64,000 nt of DNA from Dermanyssus gallinae (taxonomy: Eukaryota; Arthropoda; Arachnida; Mesostigmata; Dermanyssidae): positions 124,001-188,000 of the forward strand of contig QVRM01001266.1 in NCBI GenBank assembly GCA_003439945.1, read 5' to 3'. Position 1 is the first letter of the stretch, and every line of letters starts with the position of its first letter. Of the stretch, positions 44,589-61,079 are shown piece by piece. The translations under genes were made by a program, and so were the position numbers. The notes under the pieces were generated by a model. It was given only the letters and a program-made list of their open reading frames with translations, was not told the DNA's origin and did not search any database.

Positions 44589-45620
44589 TTGTTTAATCAA
44601 GCAAATTCCTTGCGCCTGCCTAGTGGATCTCAAGTAAAAAACTTTCCGCCGAGAGAAGACACTGATGTAAAAAGAATAATAAAGGTCCTCAGAGGTTTCC
44701 TTGCAGACGACGAGTTCAAGACTCTCGTCACGAAAGAACGGCCCGAATGTATCCTTGGAAAGACGAATCTCAAGAAGGCTAGCCTTTTTAGTGACCAGGC
44801 TCCAGCCAGGGTAGGCCTGCTTTCGCCTACAATAGAGAAAATGCCTGCTAGTGACTGGCAGATCTACTCCCGGTGTTACTGAGCTTCCTGTCTTATTTTT
44901 GTGAGGGTCGGCTCATTTCAGTTCATAATCAAGACATCGTAAGAGTGAATTAGAGTTCTTAGAAATTGGAAGGTCACACCGGCAGCAATGGCTACTGCAT
45001 TAACAGTGGAGTTAGACGTTCTGCGCAAATGCTTCGAATGCTGTATAACCTGAGACACCGTTAGATTTCTGGGCCACGGGACAAAATGGCGCAATAGACC
45101 CTGCCCGGGGTGGCGAGAACACCACAAGATGGAGGTGTTTAGCCTATTAATGTGAAAAACCGGAACTGCTCTGGTGCAGTCCGGGATCTATGCTTTAAGC
45201 TGGTTTCGAGTGCATTAGGATCCAGAAGAAAAAGGGTTTTTAAAAAGTGTCTGGCGAAGTAAGATGCAAAGTAAGGCATCGACTACACGCGCGACGGCAA
45301 CATTGGTCGAGGAAATTACCGACAATGCCTTGCTTACGGTGATCGTCCACATATCTTCTCGAACTAAGGCGCTATTTAGCAGAGATCTCGACGAATCGAT
45401 GAATGCAAACGATTCACTCAAGGCCCTTATACGCGATGGTATAGAGAAAGAAGATTCCGCAAAGACCGGGCACGCTTCGCGGGATTGCAACGTCCTGCCA
45501 GCAAGAGAGACATTACGCAACCTCTTCGCAATACCCGGCCTACAAACAGCGCGCAGAGGCTTGTTCCGAAAAACAACACGGGACGACAAACCTTACGTTT
45601 TTACAGATAAACCTAATTAA
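44589..45620 (+). pseudogene. Possible ORF1 region of the decayed R1-like LINE
   Basis: Two short frames (97 and 118 residues) with charged, helix-prone composition precede the endonuclease of the R1-like element on the same strand. The second reads VVHISSRTKAL-like text (ALLTVIVHISSRTKALFSRDLDE in part). I do not recognise a Gag zinc knuckle. Assignment to ORF1 rests on position only. Confidence 0.3.
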
Positions 45621-45889
45621 GTTTGTCCCGAAGTCAGACTTAGCACCACATTTACAGTTTCTAAAACGTAGATTTTATTCTTGCTCCGAAGCCCCCAAAA
45701 AGTCTGTTACACGCAATGACTGTGCAGGCATTAAATGATTCCTTAGCTATACAAAAACACTTCGGTTTTCCACCCTATCCAAGCTAACCTTTATTTTTAT
45801 CGTCATCGACAAAGTGGCCTAGCTATAAACGTCTCTCTTAATGCATCTGCAGACATTTTTAAAGAGCTCTCATAAGACGTGACTGCATT

Positions 45890-47600
45890 GATCAAGTGAC
45901 ACAATTATCGCCAAATCGTAATTGGGGGGATTCTCAACGCAGCTTATTGACAATGGAGTTGAAACAGGGTAATCCCGCGAGGGGCGGCCCTGGTGAACTA
46001 GGCATCGGTACATGATCTGCACCTAGTCAATGTCGTAAGCACCACTTTTAGAAGGGCGGCCACGAATTTGACCTTTTGTTTTGAGGCGTTAGTGCCCAGG
46101 GTAACAGGTTTGTCTGTACATCACAATGTCGAAAACCCTTCGGATTGTCACCTTATTTTTTATAATTAACTATTACTGAACCACATACAGCGTTAACTCT
46201 GCTACGAAACGCTCCTTGCAGTCCACACTAGTTCGGCGGGCCCCCAAGTTTTGGTGGAGTAGTCCTGAGGCACAAAGAAATGCCATTGAATCAGGTGCAT
46301 ATGTACTTGCCATCACGTCGGCACTATGCATATATTCAAGCCGTGTAGAAGGAATACAGAGAAGCCTGCCTTGATATTGTCCGGGAAATTGAAAAGAGCA
46401 AGACAAAATCTTCGCAACAGCTATGTGAAGAAATCTATCTTAACCTCATAAAATAGCCACCACAAACTGAAGCACTTACAGCCGCAATTGCCTCCTCACC
46501 TTTTTCGTGAGTTAGATGCCCAGCAGTTACACTTACGTTCGACACCAATGAACTGGACTATGCTTCTCCCTCTTCGCAATGAATGAAGTGAGAAGTCGGG
46601 TCGCAAAAGGCAACGGACACGTGCGGTATCCCAGGAGAAGTCATTCTACGATCGGGCACTTTCCACGACTGCTGGAAAAAGATCTACCTAGTGCAGGCCC
46701 CTACAAGATCATTTTCTTAAAATGACCCCTCTGCTTCTGACATCTTAACAGCTTGCCGAATATCTCCAAGGCGATCGCGCATTTCATGCATATAAAGTTG
46801 GCAAAGAATCCAGGTCTCTGGAGGCGATCTCGAAGTATCAACTGGGCTTTTGCCCAGACCACTGATGAAACTCAATAATCTTCGCCCAGAACACATGATA
46901 CAATTCAAGATATTCTAACCGTATCAGACACCCCAAAAATGTGCTTGTTCAGAAACGAGATTACACTTCCTGGCCTTCCGACTTAACATCAAACACGCTT
47001 TTAACTGCAGCTTATGGAACTCCATAAATAGCGCGCCAGCACGCATTTTTATATCTTGCCGTCTTAGAAATATTATAGCATCTTACGCGTCACAACGTAC
47101 GGTCGCCTATCAAAGCAAGTCATATTCTGAACCTCGCAACTTAATCAGAACCTAGAGAGGCATAACGCTGCTAAAGTAACCCTACACACATACAAATATA
47201 AAATTGAGGGTACTCCTAGATACTAACCTGGCAGGCACCCCACATGTGCACTACGCGGCAACTAAAGACCCACTACTCGCTGACCCAATTCCTTACGGCA
47301 CCTTCAGAAAATACCTGCATTTTATTGGACGGGCCCTGTGACCAGTATGCACTATCTGAAACGCAGGAGAAGAAGACGATGTCAAACATTCTTGCGAAAT
47401 ATGTACGGCGTTCACTGCGGATACGGTGCAGCGGGTGCGGCGCTTTAACTGGGAATTCCCTGTAACATGCACGCAAGTGGCGCAGACACTCTTGTACGAT
47501 ACCCACAGCTAGTACTTCATAAATAATTTTTTCGCGATCATCATTAAGCGAAAACATCTGGTACAGACCGCGATAAACGCTTCTCCCATACTACTAAAAG
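45890..47600 (+). pseudogene. Decayed R1-like LINE: endonuclease, RT and C-terminal zinc motif
   Basis: Read through many stops and frameshifts. Endonuclease (about 45,899-46,170): IVIGGILNA (normally GGDFNA), DLHLVNVVSTTFRR, VTGLSVHHNVENPSD, the last ending at the SDH position where histidine is preceded by cysteine. RT (about 46,540-47,130): GTFHDCWKKIYLV, a GGDLEVSTGLLP block in place of the usual GGLS-QYGFR, then LNIKHAFNCSLWNS (first catalytic Asp replaced) and RNIIASYASQRTVAY. C-terminus (about 47,240-47,420): PYGTFRKYLHFIGRA, PVCTI, NAGEEDDVKHSCEIC, a Cys/His motif. Order and spacing fit an R1- or LOA-type ORF2, but the part with the YADD active site is missing. Old and inactive. Confidence 0.78.
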
Positions 47601-49459
47601 AGTAAGGGCCAAACTAATGTTACTAGTAAACGGTTCCAACTACTCCTTTAGGTGAAAGGTTTTGGATGTATGTATATTATGCCAACAACATCACCATCGA
47701 GATCTATACTGCCCGTTTCGGGTGTGCGTAAAAACATTTTCCCTCTCATCCCCCAAAAAAGTGGTAGTTGTTGCCCCGTTGCCATGTGTGTTGTTATGGA
47801 GATGCCCATGCACGCCCATCCTCGCTTACCACTGCGCCACCAGCGTGCATCTAGTATGTCTCATCTCGTAAGAAGCGGCGTCGCACAGCACTTGGACGGG
47901 TTGGGTTTCGTTGCCCCGTACACCCCGCATATTTGTGTCGTCGGGGGGCGGGCGGTTGCCGTGAAATCACATCTCACAGCTGTTACTTCTTGGGATCAGA
48001 AGTCGTTCATTCCAGTCACCGAACTGACTTTTTGGGAACGAGCTGCCTTGGCTGTTGCCCAGCTGTGAGACGTTGGCTAGCTCTGTGTGGGGGGGGGGGG
48101 GGGACGAGAGGCACCTTTCCACGAATCGATAGTAACTCGAGCCTTTCCACCTTTATTTTCAGGACCGTTCTCTTGCTTTCGAAGATTGTTTCTTGCGAAA
48201 GTCTTTCCACTAGAAATACGATCCGGCTGGCTCGTATGCAGGCCATAGTATGCTTTATTTGCCGCTTTTGCTTGGTTGCCTTTCAGTGTCGTTCATGATC
48301 CGCGTCGAAAAGACGGCGCTCGAAAAAATCTGTTTGGGTACAAAAACCCGACTAGGTACTACGGGATGGAAGCAGCACATCTTAACTCTACCTGAGTAAC
48401 CCCCCTTTTTGGACCAGTGTGGGCTGGCAACGGCGCTAGCTTGTGCAACTAACGCACCGTTGCAAAGAGTGGAGCTTTGCCATAGCAACGACAAACAGTC
48501 GACTGACATGGGCTTGAATTCCGCTATGACTGGGTTCGCTCGTTATCGTTGGTTGGTTGGATCTGGTAGGGTGGCTGCCACTACATTCCTTTACACAGGG
48601 ACGCTACGGTTTGACTAAACGAAGAGAGATGAGCAGTAGTTCCTAACCGGTCAACACATTATAAACAAAGGGGCTCTATTATGTCTGTAACCTTCTTCTG
48701 AAGAGCCTACAAGATATACGATCGCCGCCCCTTTGCCAAATAGGGCCACATACGATGCTGAGACGTTTCAGCCGCGCGTCCCAGAAAACCTTTTGAAGGC
48801 TTGTGCGGGTTGTACGAATGTTATCATCACTTTATGATATGCCCGTTTTTCAACGCGAGAGCACTTTATAAAAACGTAGATATATACCAATCACTGCAAT
48901 TTAATTATTTTAAGATTTTTATAATGCTAATTTTACTGCAAGAGCGATACCCTTAGCAATATGCATATACTGGCCTTCTATGATTTGTAAAACAGCTTCG
49001 CAACAGAAATGCATAACCAACGGGAGTTTACGCCATATTGATACAATAAAACGAAAATGAGCTTACACAGCACACATGTGGAAAAATATCAATATGTACA
49101 AATATATAATTGTAAACTCATTTATTGTAAATAAAGAGAGATGGATGAAAACTGTGGGTCTGAATTATTAAATGTGCTTGAATACTTTCTGGGGTACATG
49201 CGGTACTGACTATGGACAATTTCAATGTAAACATTGGACCATGCGCCAAACCAAAAGGTTATCTATATGCTCGGTGCGCTTTGGAAATAGTCGAGAGGTG
49301 GCTCCTTAAGCTACTCAATTTAGTGTCAAGTAAACTAAAAGACAATGTTGACCCGCTGAACATGCGCCAATGCACAAATGTTTTGATCTATTCAAAACGT
49401 GGATTGTGATCTATAGATATTTATAACCAACCAACAAAGTATAAAAATAATACACCACA

Positions 49460-49463
<4 letters not shown>
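47601..49463. other. No gene recognised
   Basis: Includes a G15 run at 48,089-48,103. The 138-residue frame at 47,652-48,068 has no recognised domain. AT-rich from about 48,820. Confidence 0.45.

Positions 49464-49520
<57 letters not shown>
49464..49520. repeat. (TA)n microsatellite
   Basis: About 28 TA units after CACAACACA. Confidence 0.95.
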
Positions 49521-49522
<2 letters not shown>

Positions 49523-51964
49523 TGTGCATATCTATCAATTCAATGGTGAATAAAGTTCGATTCTAAATGTGTACGCATACAAATGAGTGCTTGCAATGCG
49601 CAAAACATGTCACTTGTTGTAATTTTCAAGGAAATAATACACATAGCCACGATGCGTTGGATACCGCTTGGTTGTGCGGTAGCGTGCTGCTACCTGTCTG
49701 CTTTCCTGCCTGCCTTGCTGTCTACTTGTGCGTGCTGCGGCCTGTTATAGAAACTGTCACGAAGTGTATGAGCTTGTCGCGCACGCATTATACCAACTAA
49801 GCTCGTTGAATGCCCAGATCCTTCTCTTCCCTTTGCCCGTCGTACTCTGCGCGCTTGCCCCCCTCCCCCCCTTGCCCGCCTCCCAGCCCCTTGCTAGTGG
49901 CCTCTCCGCACTATCGCAGGCCGGTCACCGTACGAATTGGAGAGCTCCAAGCCGATATGGATTTCATTCGCTCATCTGCCCGCCCCTCGGCATCTGCAAG
50001 TAACGCCCACCAGGAAGAATGTGGTGCCTTTGTCTCTTCGGCATCTATCCACCCGTCCATCCGTCCATTCATCCAACCAACGGTCGCACCGTCGTAGCTC
50101 TTCTGCGCGATTGTTTCCCGCCAGGGAGTTGTTTCTCATTCCCGTCGGCGGTGTCGTCGCTTCTCCTCCCCGTCGGCGGTGTCGTTCCGACGGGCTGAGT
50201 TGGGACTAGGAAGGCTTAGGCCGTTGAATCGGGTCGGGTCCGGCCGATGCGCGGCGGCAATGGCTGAAGGAGCGGAGGGGAACTACTGTGTGACGGCAGC
50301 CAGAGCATACAAACGACGCCACGGAACGGGAAAGCCGTTGAATTGGGATGTGGCTCTGTTGGTACATGTATATATGTATGTATATACATCTGTATGTACG
50401 TGTGTGCGTATATATGTATACATATACACGTATATAGTGCTATGAGTATGTCCGAACCCGTCGATGTGTAGAGTAGTGCGTGCACTAGCGTGTGTCTGTA
50501 TACTCATCAGACGACGACTGGGTCCGCCTGTGTGTGGTCGATGTGTCTCCCCCCGTCGAGACGGTGGTGGTGCTTGTTGTGGTGATTGTAAGGACGGTTC
50601 GAGCTACGACTGGTACGGGCAGAGCTAGCGGCAGTAGTAGTGGTAGTAGTCGCCTTAGTGGAAGTAGTGTTGCTGGCTGCTGCTACTGCCTTTGGTAGTA
50701 GTGGTGGTGGTTCGGCTCATCTGTCGGTTGTTCCCTCTGTCGAGCTTCGTGCTCTCTCTCTCTCTCTCTCTATGTATTCCCTAAAGGGAATAGTATTTCC
50801 CGAGTTTTCCCTCCCTTCCTCCTACTCCTCCTCCTCCTAGCGCCACTACACCTCATCCCACTTCGACAACGCTCAACGCTGGCGCCACCGCCGACCGACC
50901 GACCCTCTACGCGCGCGGGCATGCTTGCTTGCCTGCTTTGGGCGAGCCGCCCCATCAAGACAGCACCCCTCCCCTCGTCCCGGCACTTCCCGTCTAGTGA
51001 GCCAAAGCACAGAGGTACAGACAGCAAGCAGGCCGCGCAGCAGCTCACAAACCCAATACAGCAGTCAGGGCTCGACCACTCAGCAACGCCGCAATGCTCT
51101 TCCCTGATGGTCTCTCGCGCGCGTTCTGTCTCTCCCCCCCGCCTCTCTCTCTGTCGCTCCCTCTCCATGGGCAACGACGAAGCGAGCGGCATCCGCCACC
51201 CAGCCAGTGACTCACCCATCACAGTGGCATCGGCTGGCCGCCACCGCTCCCCCGCTCTGCTTCCGCCTGCCGCTTTGCCATATCTCCTGCTTCCCGGGGA
51301 CCCATATGAAAGTTCGTTTGGTCGGCCAGTCGCTCAGCTCGGCTGGCTCGTATGCTCCCTCTATCCCCTCTACGCCTGAGGGGTTCCTTAACCTTCTTGC
51401 CCCTGATAAACCATTCCATCCAAGTGCTTGCTGCAGAGCCTGCTCGTCGCCCTAGATGTCGGCCCGACTCAGCCCCTCTCTGGCTTCCTCCCGCCCCTAG
51501 CCCCATCAGCGCTCCGCTAGGCTGGTCCCTCCTTACCAAGCTAGTAAGAGCTTACATCGATCCCCAACACTCACACAAACAAGCTTACATCCGCACACAC
51601 ACATATATATACGTACTCGCATCCATATACACATATATACGCCTCACCCACACGCCTGCCATACACCTCTTACATTGTTCCTACGTCATTCATGGGCGTA
51701 TATATCCACCAAAGTTGTACATTGCGATGCCGCCTCTATTTTCTCATCCTGTGTTATTGGTAGGGTCAGCGGTGGGCAGAGCGCCATCTAGGATACAGGC
51801 ATATCAACTTCTGAAACAAACAAACAGAACTTTACGAAATCATCGCGAGAGGGCGTTAGTTCTGGCTAACGAGGACCGGGACCTGTCCAGGCGCAGATCG
51901 AGACCCCGTTCAGCTAAGTCCAGACAGCAGGATAAATGTGCTAATTTAAACGAGGAGGCTCTAA
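49521..51964. other. No gene recognised; GC-rich simple sequence
   Basis: Pyrimidine-rich 49,810-49,905, ATGTATGTATA-type runs 50,365-50,440, GTA/GTG runs 50,560-50,715, a (CT)n run near 50,752-50,771 followed by the palindrome TATTCCCTAAAGGGAATA (50,775-50,792). Frames of up to 210 residues lack recognised domains. Confidence 0.45.
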
Positions 51965-51980
51965 CCCCCCCCCCCCCCCC
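51965..51980. repeat. Poly-C run (about 16)
   Basis: Uninterrupted C tract, likely variable or misassembled. Confidence 0.9.
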
Positions 51981-52049
51981 ATGATGTGTATATCCTTCTT
52001 TCACGCCACCGGTGTAAGCTTAGCAAACACAAAATTGCCCTCCAAATAA

Positions 52050-52130
52050 CCGAGCACGATGGCTTAGTGGCGAAAGCCTTTGCCTTGCAGTCGGGAGGCC
52101 TGGGTTCGAGACCCAAACCGGCCACTTTTA
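52050..52130 (+). mobile_element. tRNA-like SINE head, second family
   Basis: CGATGGCTTAGTGGCGAAAG (A box) and CCTGGGTTCGAGACCC (B box) sit at tRNA spacing. The acceptor ends (GAGCACG and CGGCCAC) do not pair, and it runs on into ACTTTTAAATTGG, so it is more likely a SINE than a tRNA gene. It differs from the family at 43,562. Confidence 0.6.
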
Positions 52131-53337
52131 AATTGGTTTTCATGGTTCCCAATCTAAACAAGGTAAATGCCAGACTAAATTAAATATCGGCCATGACATG
52201 AAAAAACTGTACACGAACATAAACCGTACGGACCAACCCAAAAAAGAATAAGGATAGCAATGAAAAACGGCCAAAATAGCTACGCGGAGTCGAGAAGTCA
52301 TAATACGGTGACCGGAAAGAGAAACGAAGAACTTTGAAAAACATAACAAGTCCAGTGTCGGGGAAGCGCTAAAATATCTATAATGCCTTTTAGTAAACAC
52401 AGAGGCAATGACTCCCGAGAGCATAGCTGGTAACATGCAACTACTGCACGTAAATTGTATCGCGGTAGCTGAAAGTTACATCACGTCCCAAAATAAGGAC
52501 CGAAGGGCCACGAAAAATCGGTGCCCGAAGAGAGTGAGTGACGAATTACCATTGTGGTCCCGCTCATTCGATACAAGTTTTGACCAAATACATACAACTT
52601 TGTTATACAGCTCTTTGTGCTACCCACTAGGCCGGTCTATATATATTTTCGTTATTCTAAGTCTGCAATTATGTCTTACAATGCTATTTGCTAACCAGTA
52701 GTGATGTGAGGGTGAAAATCCAGTACACATTTCATACAGATGTAATTTGTCCCATATTTAGTACTTTTCTGACAAAGAGTTTGCAGTTTTTTTTTTTTGA
52801 AAAACGGATTTGCAGTTGAGTTTTTTCCATTTGCGAAAACAGAGCGTTGATTATACTAGGATTTAATTTTGGGAGGTGGATGAGAGCTGAAAAATTAACT
52901 TAGTAATGTTAAAAAGGTTATAAGCTTATGAGCTATATTAGCTCACTTAATCTGGGCCAAAGCATTAACGCTTGTACTCATTAAAAGGTATGGAAGCGGA
53001 GCAATATGTATGCCGGTTGCATATATATATATATATATATATATACGTTATTACTGAAGATACCCGTCGGTCTCCTTAACCTTAAGGTAGCGCCAACGGG
53101 TTCGTCCTTTGGCTTTATCTAACTGGGGGGGGGGGGTCTCGCCATCCCTATTGAAGAAACTGTTTGTGTCGTTGACTGTTGAAAAACACGCAGCCCCCCG
53201 GCAACAGACGCGCTCAATGAACCTCCTTGAATGGAATAAAAAACGGGTAAAGTAGACATATTGTCTACTTCAGCCGTTTCTTTCCATTCTGCGAAACACA
53301 GGCAATGAGGTCAAACGCCAAAAAGAAGGCAACTACA

Positions 53338-53339
<2 letters not shown>
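52131..53339. other. No gene recognised
   Basis: AT-rich. T12 near 52,787. TA array at 53,021-53,045. G10 near 53,126. Confidence 0.45.
53021..53045. repeat. (TA)n microsatellite
   Basis: About 12 TA units. Confidence 0.92.

Positions 53340-53398
<59 letters not shown>
53340..53398. repeat. (TA)n microsatellite
   Basis: About 29 pure TA units. Confidence 0.95.
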
Positions 53399-53399
<1 letters not shown>

Positions 53400-53603
53400 C
53401 CGTATGCTCATATATATGCGTGACACAATCCCCGCGTAATGTACGCGCACACAATTCGCTCTTCACATGCAGGTGCACCTCCATACACCTTATGTTTCAC
53501 GCACATGACCCACACAGCGCGGTTATACGTCTGCAGGGCATTTACAATATGTGCATATACGTAGGTAAAACTGCATAACTGTAAATATAATTGAAGGAGT
53601 TTG

Positions 53604-56999
<3,396 letters not shown>

Positions 57000-57480
57000 T
57001 TACCATGCTCGCTCCCTGCTCGCTCATTCCAGTTTTTGTATCTGTTTTCCAGCTCCTGACTTTGAACATTCTCTTTCTTCCGGTTTTCGTTCCGAGTTTG
57101 TCCCTTGCTTACGTCCAGTTCCGGCTTGTTCTTTTTTTAGGTCTGTTAGCGTTTCCTTTTCTTTTCCCTTTCCGCCCCCTATTAGCTTTCTTGCCCCCTT
57201 GCTGCCAGCCTCCCTCTTCCTGTCCTTGTGCCCGTCTTTCGCTTCCTCGCTCTGTTAGCCCACCACCATTTTGTTTGCCTCCTGTGTTTTTCCGCCATCC
57301 CGTTCTAAAAGACGTGCTGTGTCATTCCCTTGCCTGTCCCGCCTACTGAACCTGTTTTGTGCTGCCGTTCTTCTAGCCACTGGGTCATTTTGCTTTTATA
57401 GCTCTCCCCATTCCCATTCTCCTCTTTTCATTCATTCCTCACCGCATATTCTCTCGCAGTCTTCCTGGTTCACTAAACCA
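57000..57480. repeat. Pyrimidine-rich region
   Basis: Strong T/C bias on the plus strand, less pure than the tract at 36,290. The Phe/Leu/Pro/Cys-rich frames reflect composition. Confidence 0.65.
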
Positions 57481-59189
57481 TTCAACTACTGTCGACAGTC
57501 GACCTGTCAATCCATACGTTTCCCTTTCAGTGCCGTCAAATCGGAATCAATTAGCCGTCTCTCTGTAATCCGCATCACAGTGCGGAGTCTCTTGACGGAG
57601 TATGTCCCGTATTTCACAGTCCTGTGGCTTCCGTCAGCTCTGCATGCGAGGAAAACGCTTAGTAATCAATAATCTAGAAGTGACACACGCAAGTCTCGTA
57701 CGAACAACGCAAATGAACCCGCCGACACGGTAAGCAGTATTAGCGGCGGGGCAGCCGTATTTTCGTTTATAGAAAACGATTGCGCACCTTCTGCTGCCTT
57801 GCTGCCGCACTCACGTATGACATATTGTAAGACAAAAAGACAAAATAGCACATTGTAAAATGTATTACATATTATAAGACACGAAAACATTATGGCGGGA
57901 TTTCGTGTATTGTGTAAATTGAGTGGACCGTTGCAAAATCAGGCAAGAAGCACACGGGCCATCACTAGAGTCGCGCCGTATGTTTGCCCCGTAAGAGCGA
58001 CTCCCACAGAAAGATTCCTGGTCGTCCCTGCAAGAGTGCTACAATGAGATTTCTTGGCTGGGGAGGGAAGCAAGTTGGCCATCGAAGGTCAGCTCAAGGA
58101 CAATCACAGCGCAAGGAGAGTAAGCCCAGATATCACTGTCTGGTAAAAAGGATCCCACGTAAAGCTGTCCTTCTTTACGATTCAAGCATTAACGGGACAT
58201 GGGCAGTCCCCGACGTACATGGTTCGAATCAACAGAGCGCCAAAAGACGCGTGTGTTCAGCGCGGCACAAGCCGACAACGTCAATCGCACTGTTCTGCAG
58301 TGCTCCGCTATAGTTCGTCTGCCACTTCGGGTTTGTCTGCGATGTTATACCACTAAGAGCTAAATGCGGAATTTGCGTTGTTTTAAATACAAACATACAC
58401 ACTTCATAAACAAGCAGCCCTGCAACGTACACATAGTTGTAGAGTATTTACAATTTATGAATACATTTATTAACGATTTTGCTACTTCCTTTAAATCAGT
58501 GCCAAGGCCTTGCAAAATCTGTCATTCGTCCAAACAAACACAATTACTAATTGTGCAAAAGATTATAGAACTATGCAATCTAACACACATGTAACGATTG
58601 GTAACTTATATATATATATGTGTCAATGGAGTAGAGTTGAAGTGATACCTGGCCACTTGAATATAAGGATTCGCCGGGCACTTGCCCATTTTTAGTGTAG
58701 TCTTCTTAAAAAATTCCGGTACATTTAGGTATGCTTACCCATGCCAGTATTAAAATATTATGTACATACACGTAGTGACCTGTAAGTACGTGCAATGGAT
58801 TGTGAGTTAAGGATTAGCGTCATCTTTGTTGGTGTTTGAGTGAAAAATTCGAGACGATTTCGCCGCAGACAACAACGCAAGAAAACGGCGAGCACAGGTA
58901 TTTCGGTGCCACAACAGCCTGTACCCAAACATCGGGTTGCGAATTGTTCTTTAACAAGATTAAGAGCGCAATCACAGAGCAACCATTGCTCATTAGGGAT
59001 AAAACCCCATTCCTGGGAATGTGAATGCATGGTACAGAATATGCGGCAATTGTGTTCGAACTAGACTGTTCAATCTGTACAAAATGTGCATCGTGTGAAA
59101 GCTGCAATTGACGAAAGCTCAAACATAGCACCATATGCATCCTAGCGTGGAAATTATGTACGGATATTAAGTCCCTGCTAAGATCCTGC
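57481..59189. other. No gene recognised
   Basis: Mixed sequence. The last few hundred bases may be decayed 5' mariner sequence, but no motif was seen. Confidence 0.4.
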
Positions 59190-59799
59190 ACGACCGCCTC
59201 GGACTTACTATTTTGATCCAAGATTTGCTTGAACGAACGAAAGGAGTATGAAAAAGGCCAGGTCTTTCTAGCGTTATAATTTCCGATAAAACATCGCAAG
59301 ACTCTTTACAGGAGATGAGAGATGATGGTCAGGCCTCGGAGCACCTCTACATTTCACAAAAGTGAAGCGCCAACGGACGACTGCCAATGTGATACTCGCC
59401 ATCTTCTTGTCCAGGAGTGAAGTTGCGGCGACGGCTTAACTGGAGGAAGGCTGCATAGTAACGAAAGAATGGCGCACTGCAAAATGCCGATCAAAAATGT
59501 TTACTGTGCTCACTAAGAAAGGCTCCCTTTTCGCCCAAAATCGTAGGCCATGGCTCCTCCATTACGATAACGCGCCAGTCTACCGGGATGAAAACGCTGA
59601 GACTTTCTTTGCCGCATCTGGAGTCACGCTAGCTCAAAATATTGTACCCGACTTTGTACCGTACGATTTTTCCTCTTTCCAAAAAATGAAAAAAATAAAA
59701 ACAAAACGTGTTGATCACCGCGAATTGGCGTTTGAAGTCACCTATATAGAACTAGAAAACATCAAACAACGTATTTTGGAAGTGTGCTTCGATGTATAA
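59190..59799 (+). pseudogene. Mariner transposase fossil
   Basis: The clear part is 59,547-59,799. LLHYDNAPVY holds the second catalytic aspartate. NIVPDFVPYDFSSF holds the third but has lost two residues (normally PPYSPDLAPCDF), so spacing is 32 instead of 34. KMKKIKTKRVDHRELAFE follows. Upstream, VKRQRTTANVILAIF (about 59,358) and other out-of-frame blocks fit the middle of a mariner protein. N-terminus unrecognisable. Inactive. Confidence 0.8.
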
Positions 59800-60289
59800 A
59801 TTCACCGCCCCAAGAAATGTATACCAATTGGTGGAAATGACGTCGAAATCTATATTAAAGCTTCTACCTTTAGGAAACATAATCTGAATTCTATCTGTAT
59901 TTTATCATAGAAGTTTGAAAACGCTTTGAAAGGTTTCTACGTAGATAAAATATCAGCGAAATCGTGTAATTACTACGTGGGATATCGTGGATTCGATCTC
60001 AACACGCCACAGACTAAGTAGGAACGGAAGCATTTCTCTTTAAGAGAATAATACATTTGTCCATCCGTACAACTAAGTTAAGGAAAGGCCTTGAAACTAT
60101 AAGGACCGACAACTTGCATCCAATCATATTATAACTGAAGGAGTCCAATCCTATGCGGCTCACCTACTAATTAGCTTACAAAATAAAATGCTGAAGCCGG
60201 ATACTCTTTGGACAAAGTAGCATTTGCGTTGGCTGACTTTGAATTCTCAAAGCATATAGTAGTTATCTACCTTTTACGTTCTTATTTAA
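59800..60289. other. No gene recognised
   Basis: AT-rich, nothing identified. Confidence 0.45.
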
Positions 60290-60290
60290 A

Positions 60291-60352
<62 letters not shown>

Positions 60353-60362
60353 TATTTATTAA
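60290..60362. repeat. (ATT)n microsatellite
   Basis: About 23 ATT units with one ACT variant near the end. Leu/Ile-rich frames come from it. Confidence 0.95.
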
Positions 60363-61053
60363 AATTATTAGAGCTTCAATAGAAGTACGTCGAACTTGCG
60401 TGCGGACGTGTCGTTACATATGCAGACGATTCTCGATACTGCCTGTAACAAATAGTGAATTGCAGTGCCGGAGTAATGAAGGCTACAGTAAAATAGTGGG
60501 TAAAGGCGCGTCTCTTTCCCTCTCCCCCCCCACATCTCTATCACTTCTTCTATTTAGCTCAATCTCTGTCCGGCTTCGTTGGAGTTTGGATCACACTTGT
60601 ATTTCGCAAGAGCACTCGCTCCATCGATCATCGGGTTGTCGGCACCCGAACTTTAGACGTCTGTCATAATCTGTCTTATTTCCCGCATTTCGTGCGATCG
60701 AACGCTCTCGCGCCTGATGGTGCTATAGTGTGGCTGTGTAGTTATTATCACCGTTGTTGTTGTTGCTGCTGCTGGTGGTGATGATGATGACGATCATGTC
60801 GATGTGTTTCACGAATGAAGCATCGTTGAGATGTTGTTCTGTTGTATTGGACATCTCAATTAGTGTCATTCGATATACGCAACCGAAAAGAGAGAACGGT
60901 GGGAAGCGGGGTCGGGAGTGCTTTGAAATGCAGATGGGGTGTTATGCTAATTGCACTGGATATACTAGCGTTAGGAGGTATGCATATATATATATATGTC
61001 ATCAAACGCAGGGTGGTCGATAATTTTGTCTCTTACGAGGTATAAAGGTTTAG
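60363..61053. other. No gene recognised
   Basis: Includes GTT/GCT and GAT runs (60,750-60,797) and a short TA array (60,983-60,997). Confidence 0.45.
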
Positions 61054-61078
61054 CTATATATATATATATATATATATA
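61054..61078. repeat. (TA)n microsatellite
   Basis: About 12 TA units ending in TATAGGG at the edge of the foldback-family copy. Confidence 0.93.
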
Positions 61079-61079
61079 G

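Noticed and set aside
50770..51984. Overlapping frames of 150-210 residues on both strands
   Set aside because: Open in several frames at once because of GC-rich composition; no domain, splice pattern or conserved motif was recognised.
52050..52130. Functional tRNA-Ala-like gene
   Set aside because: The acceptor stem does not pair and no T-run terminator follows at the right place.
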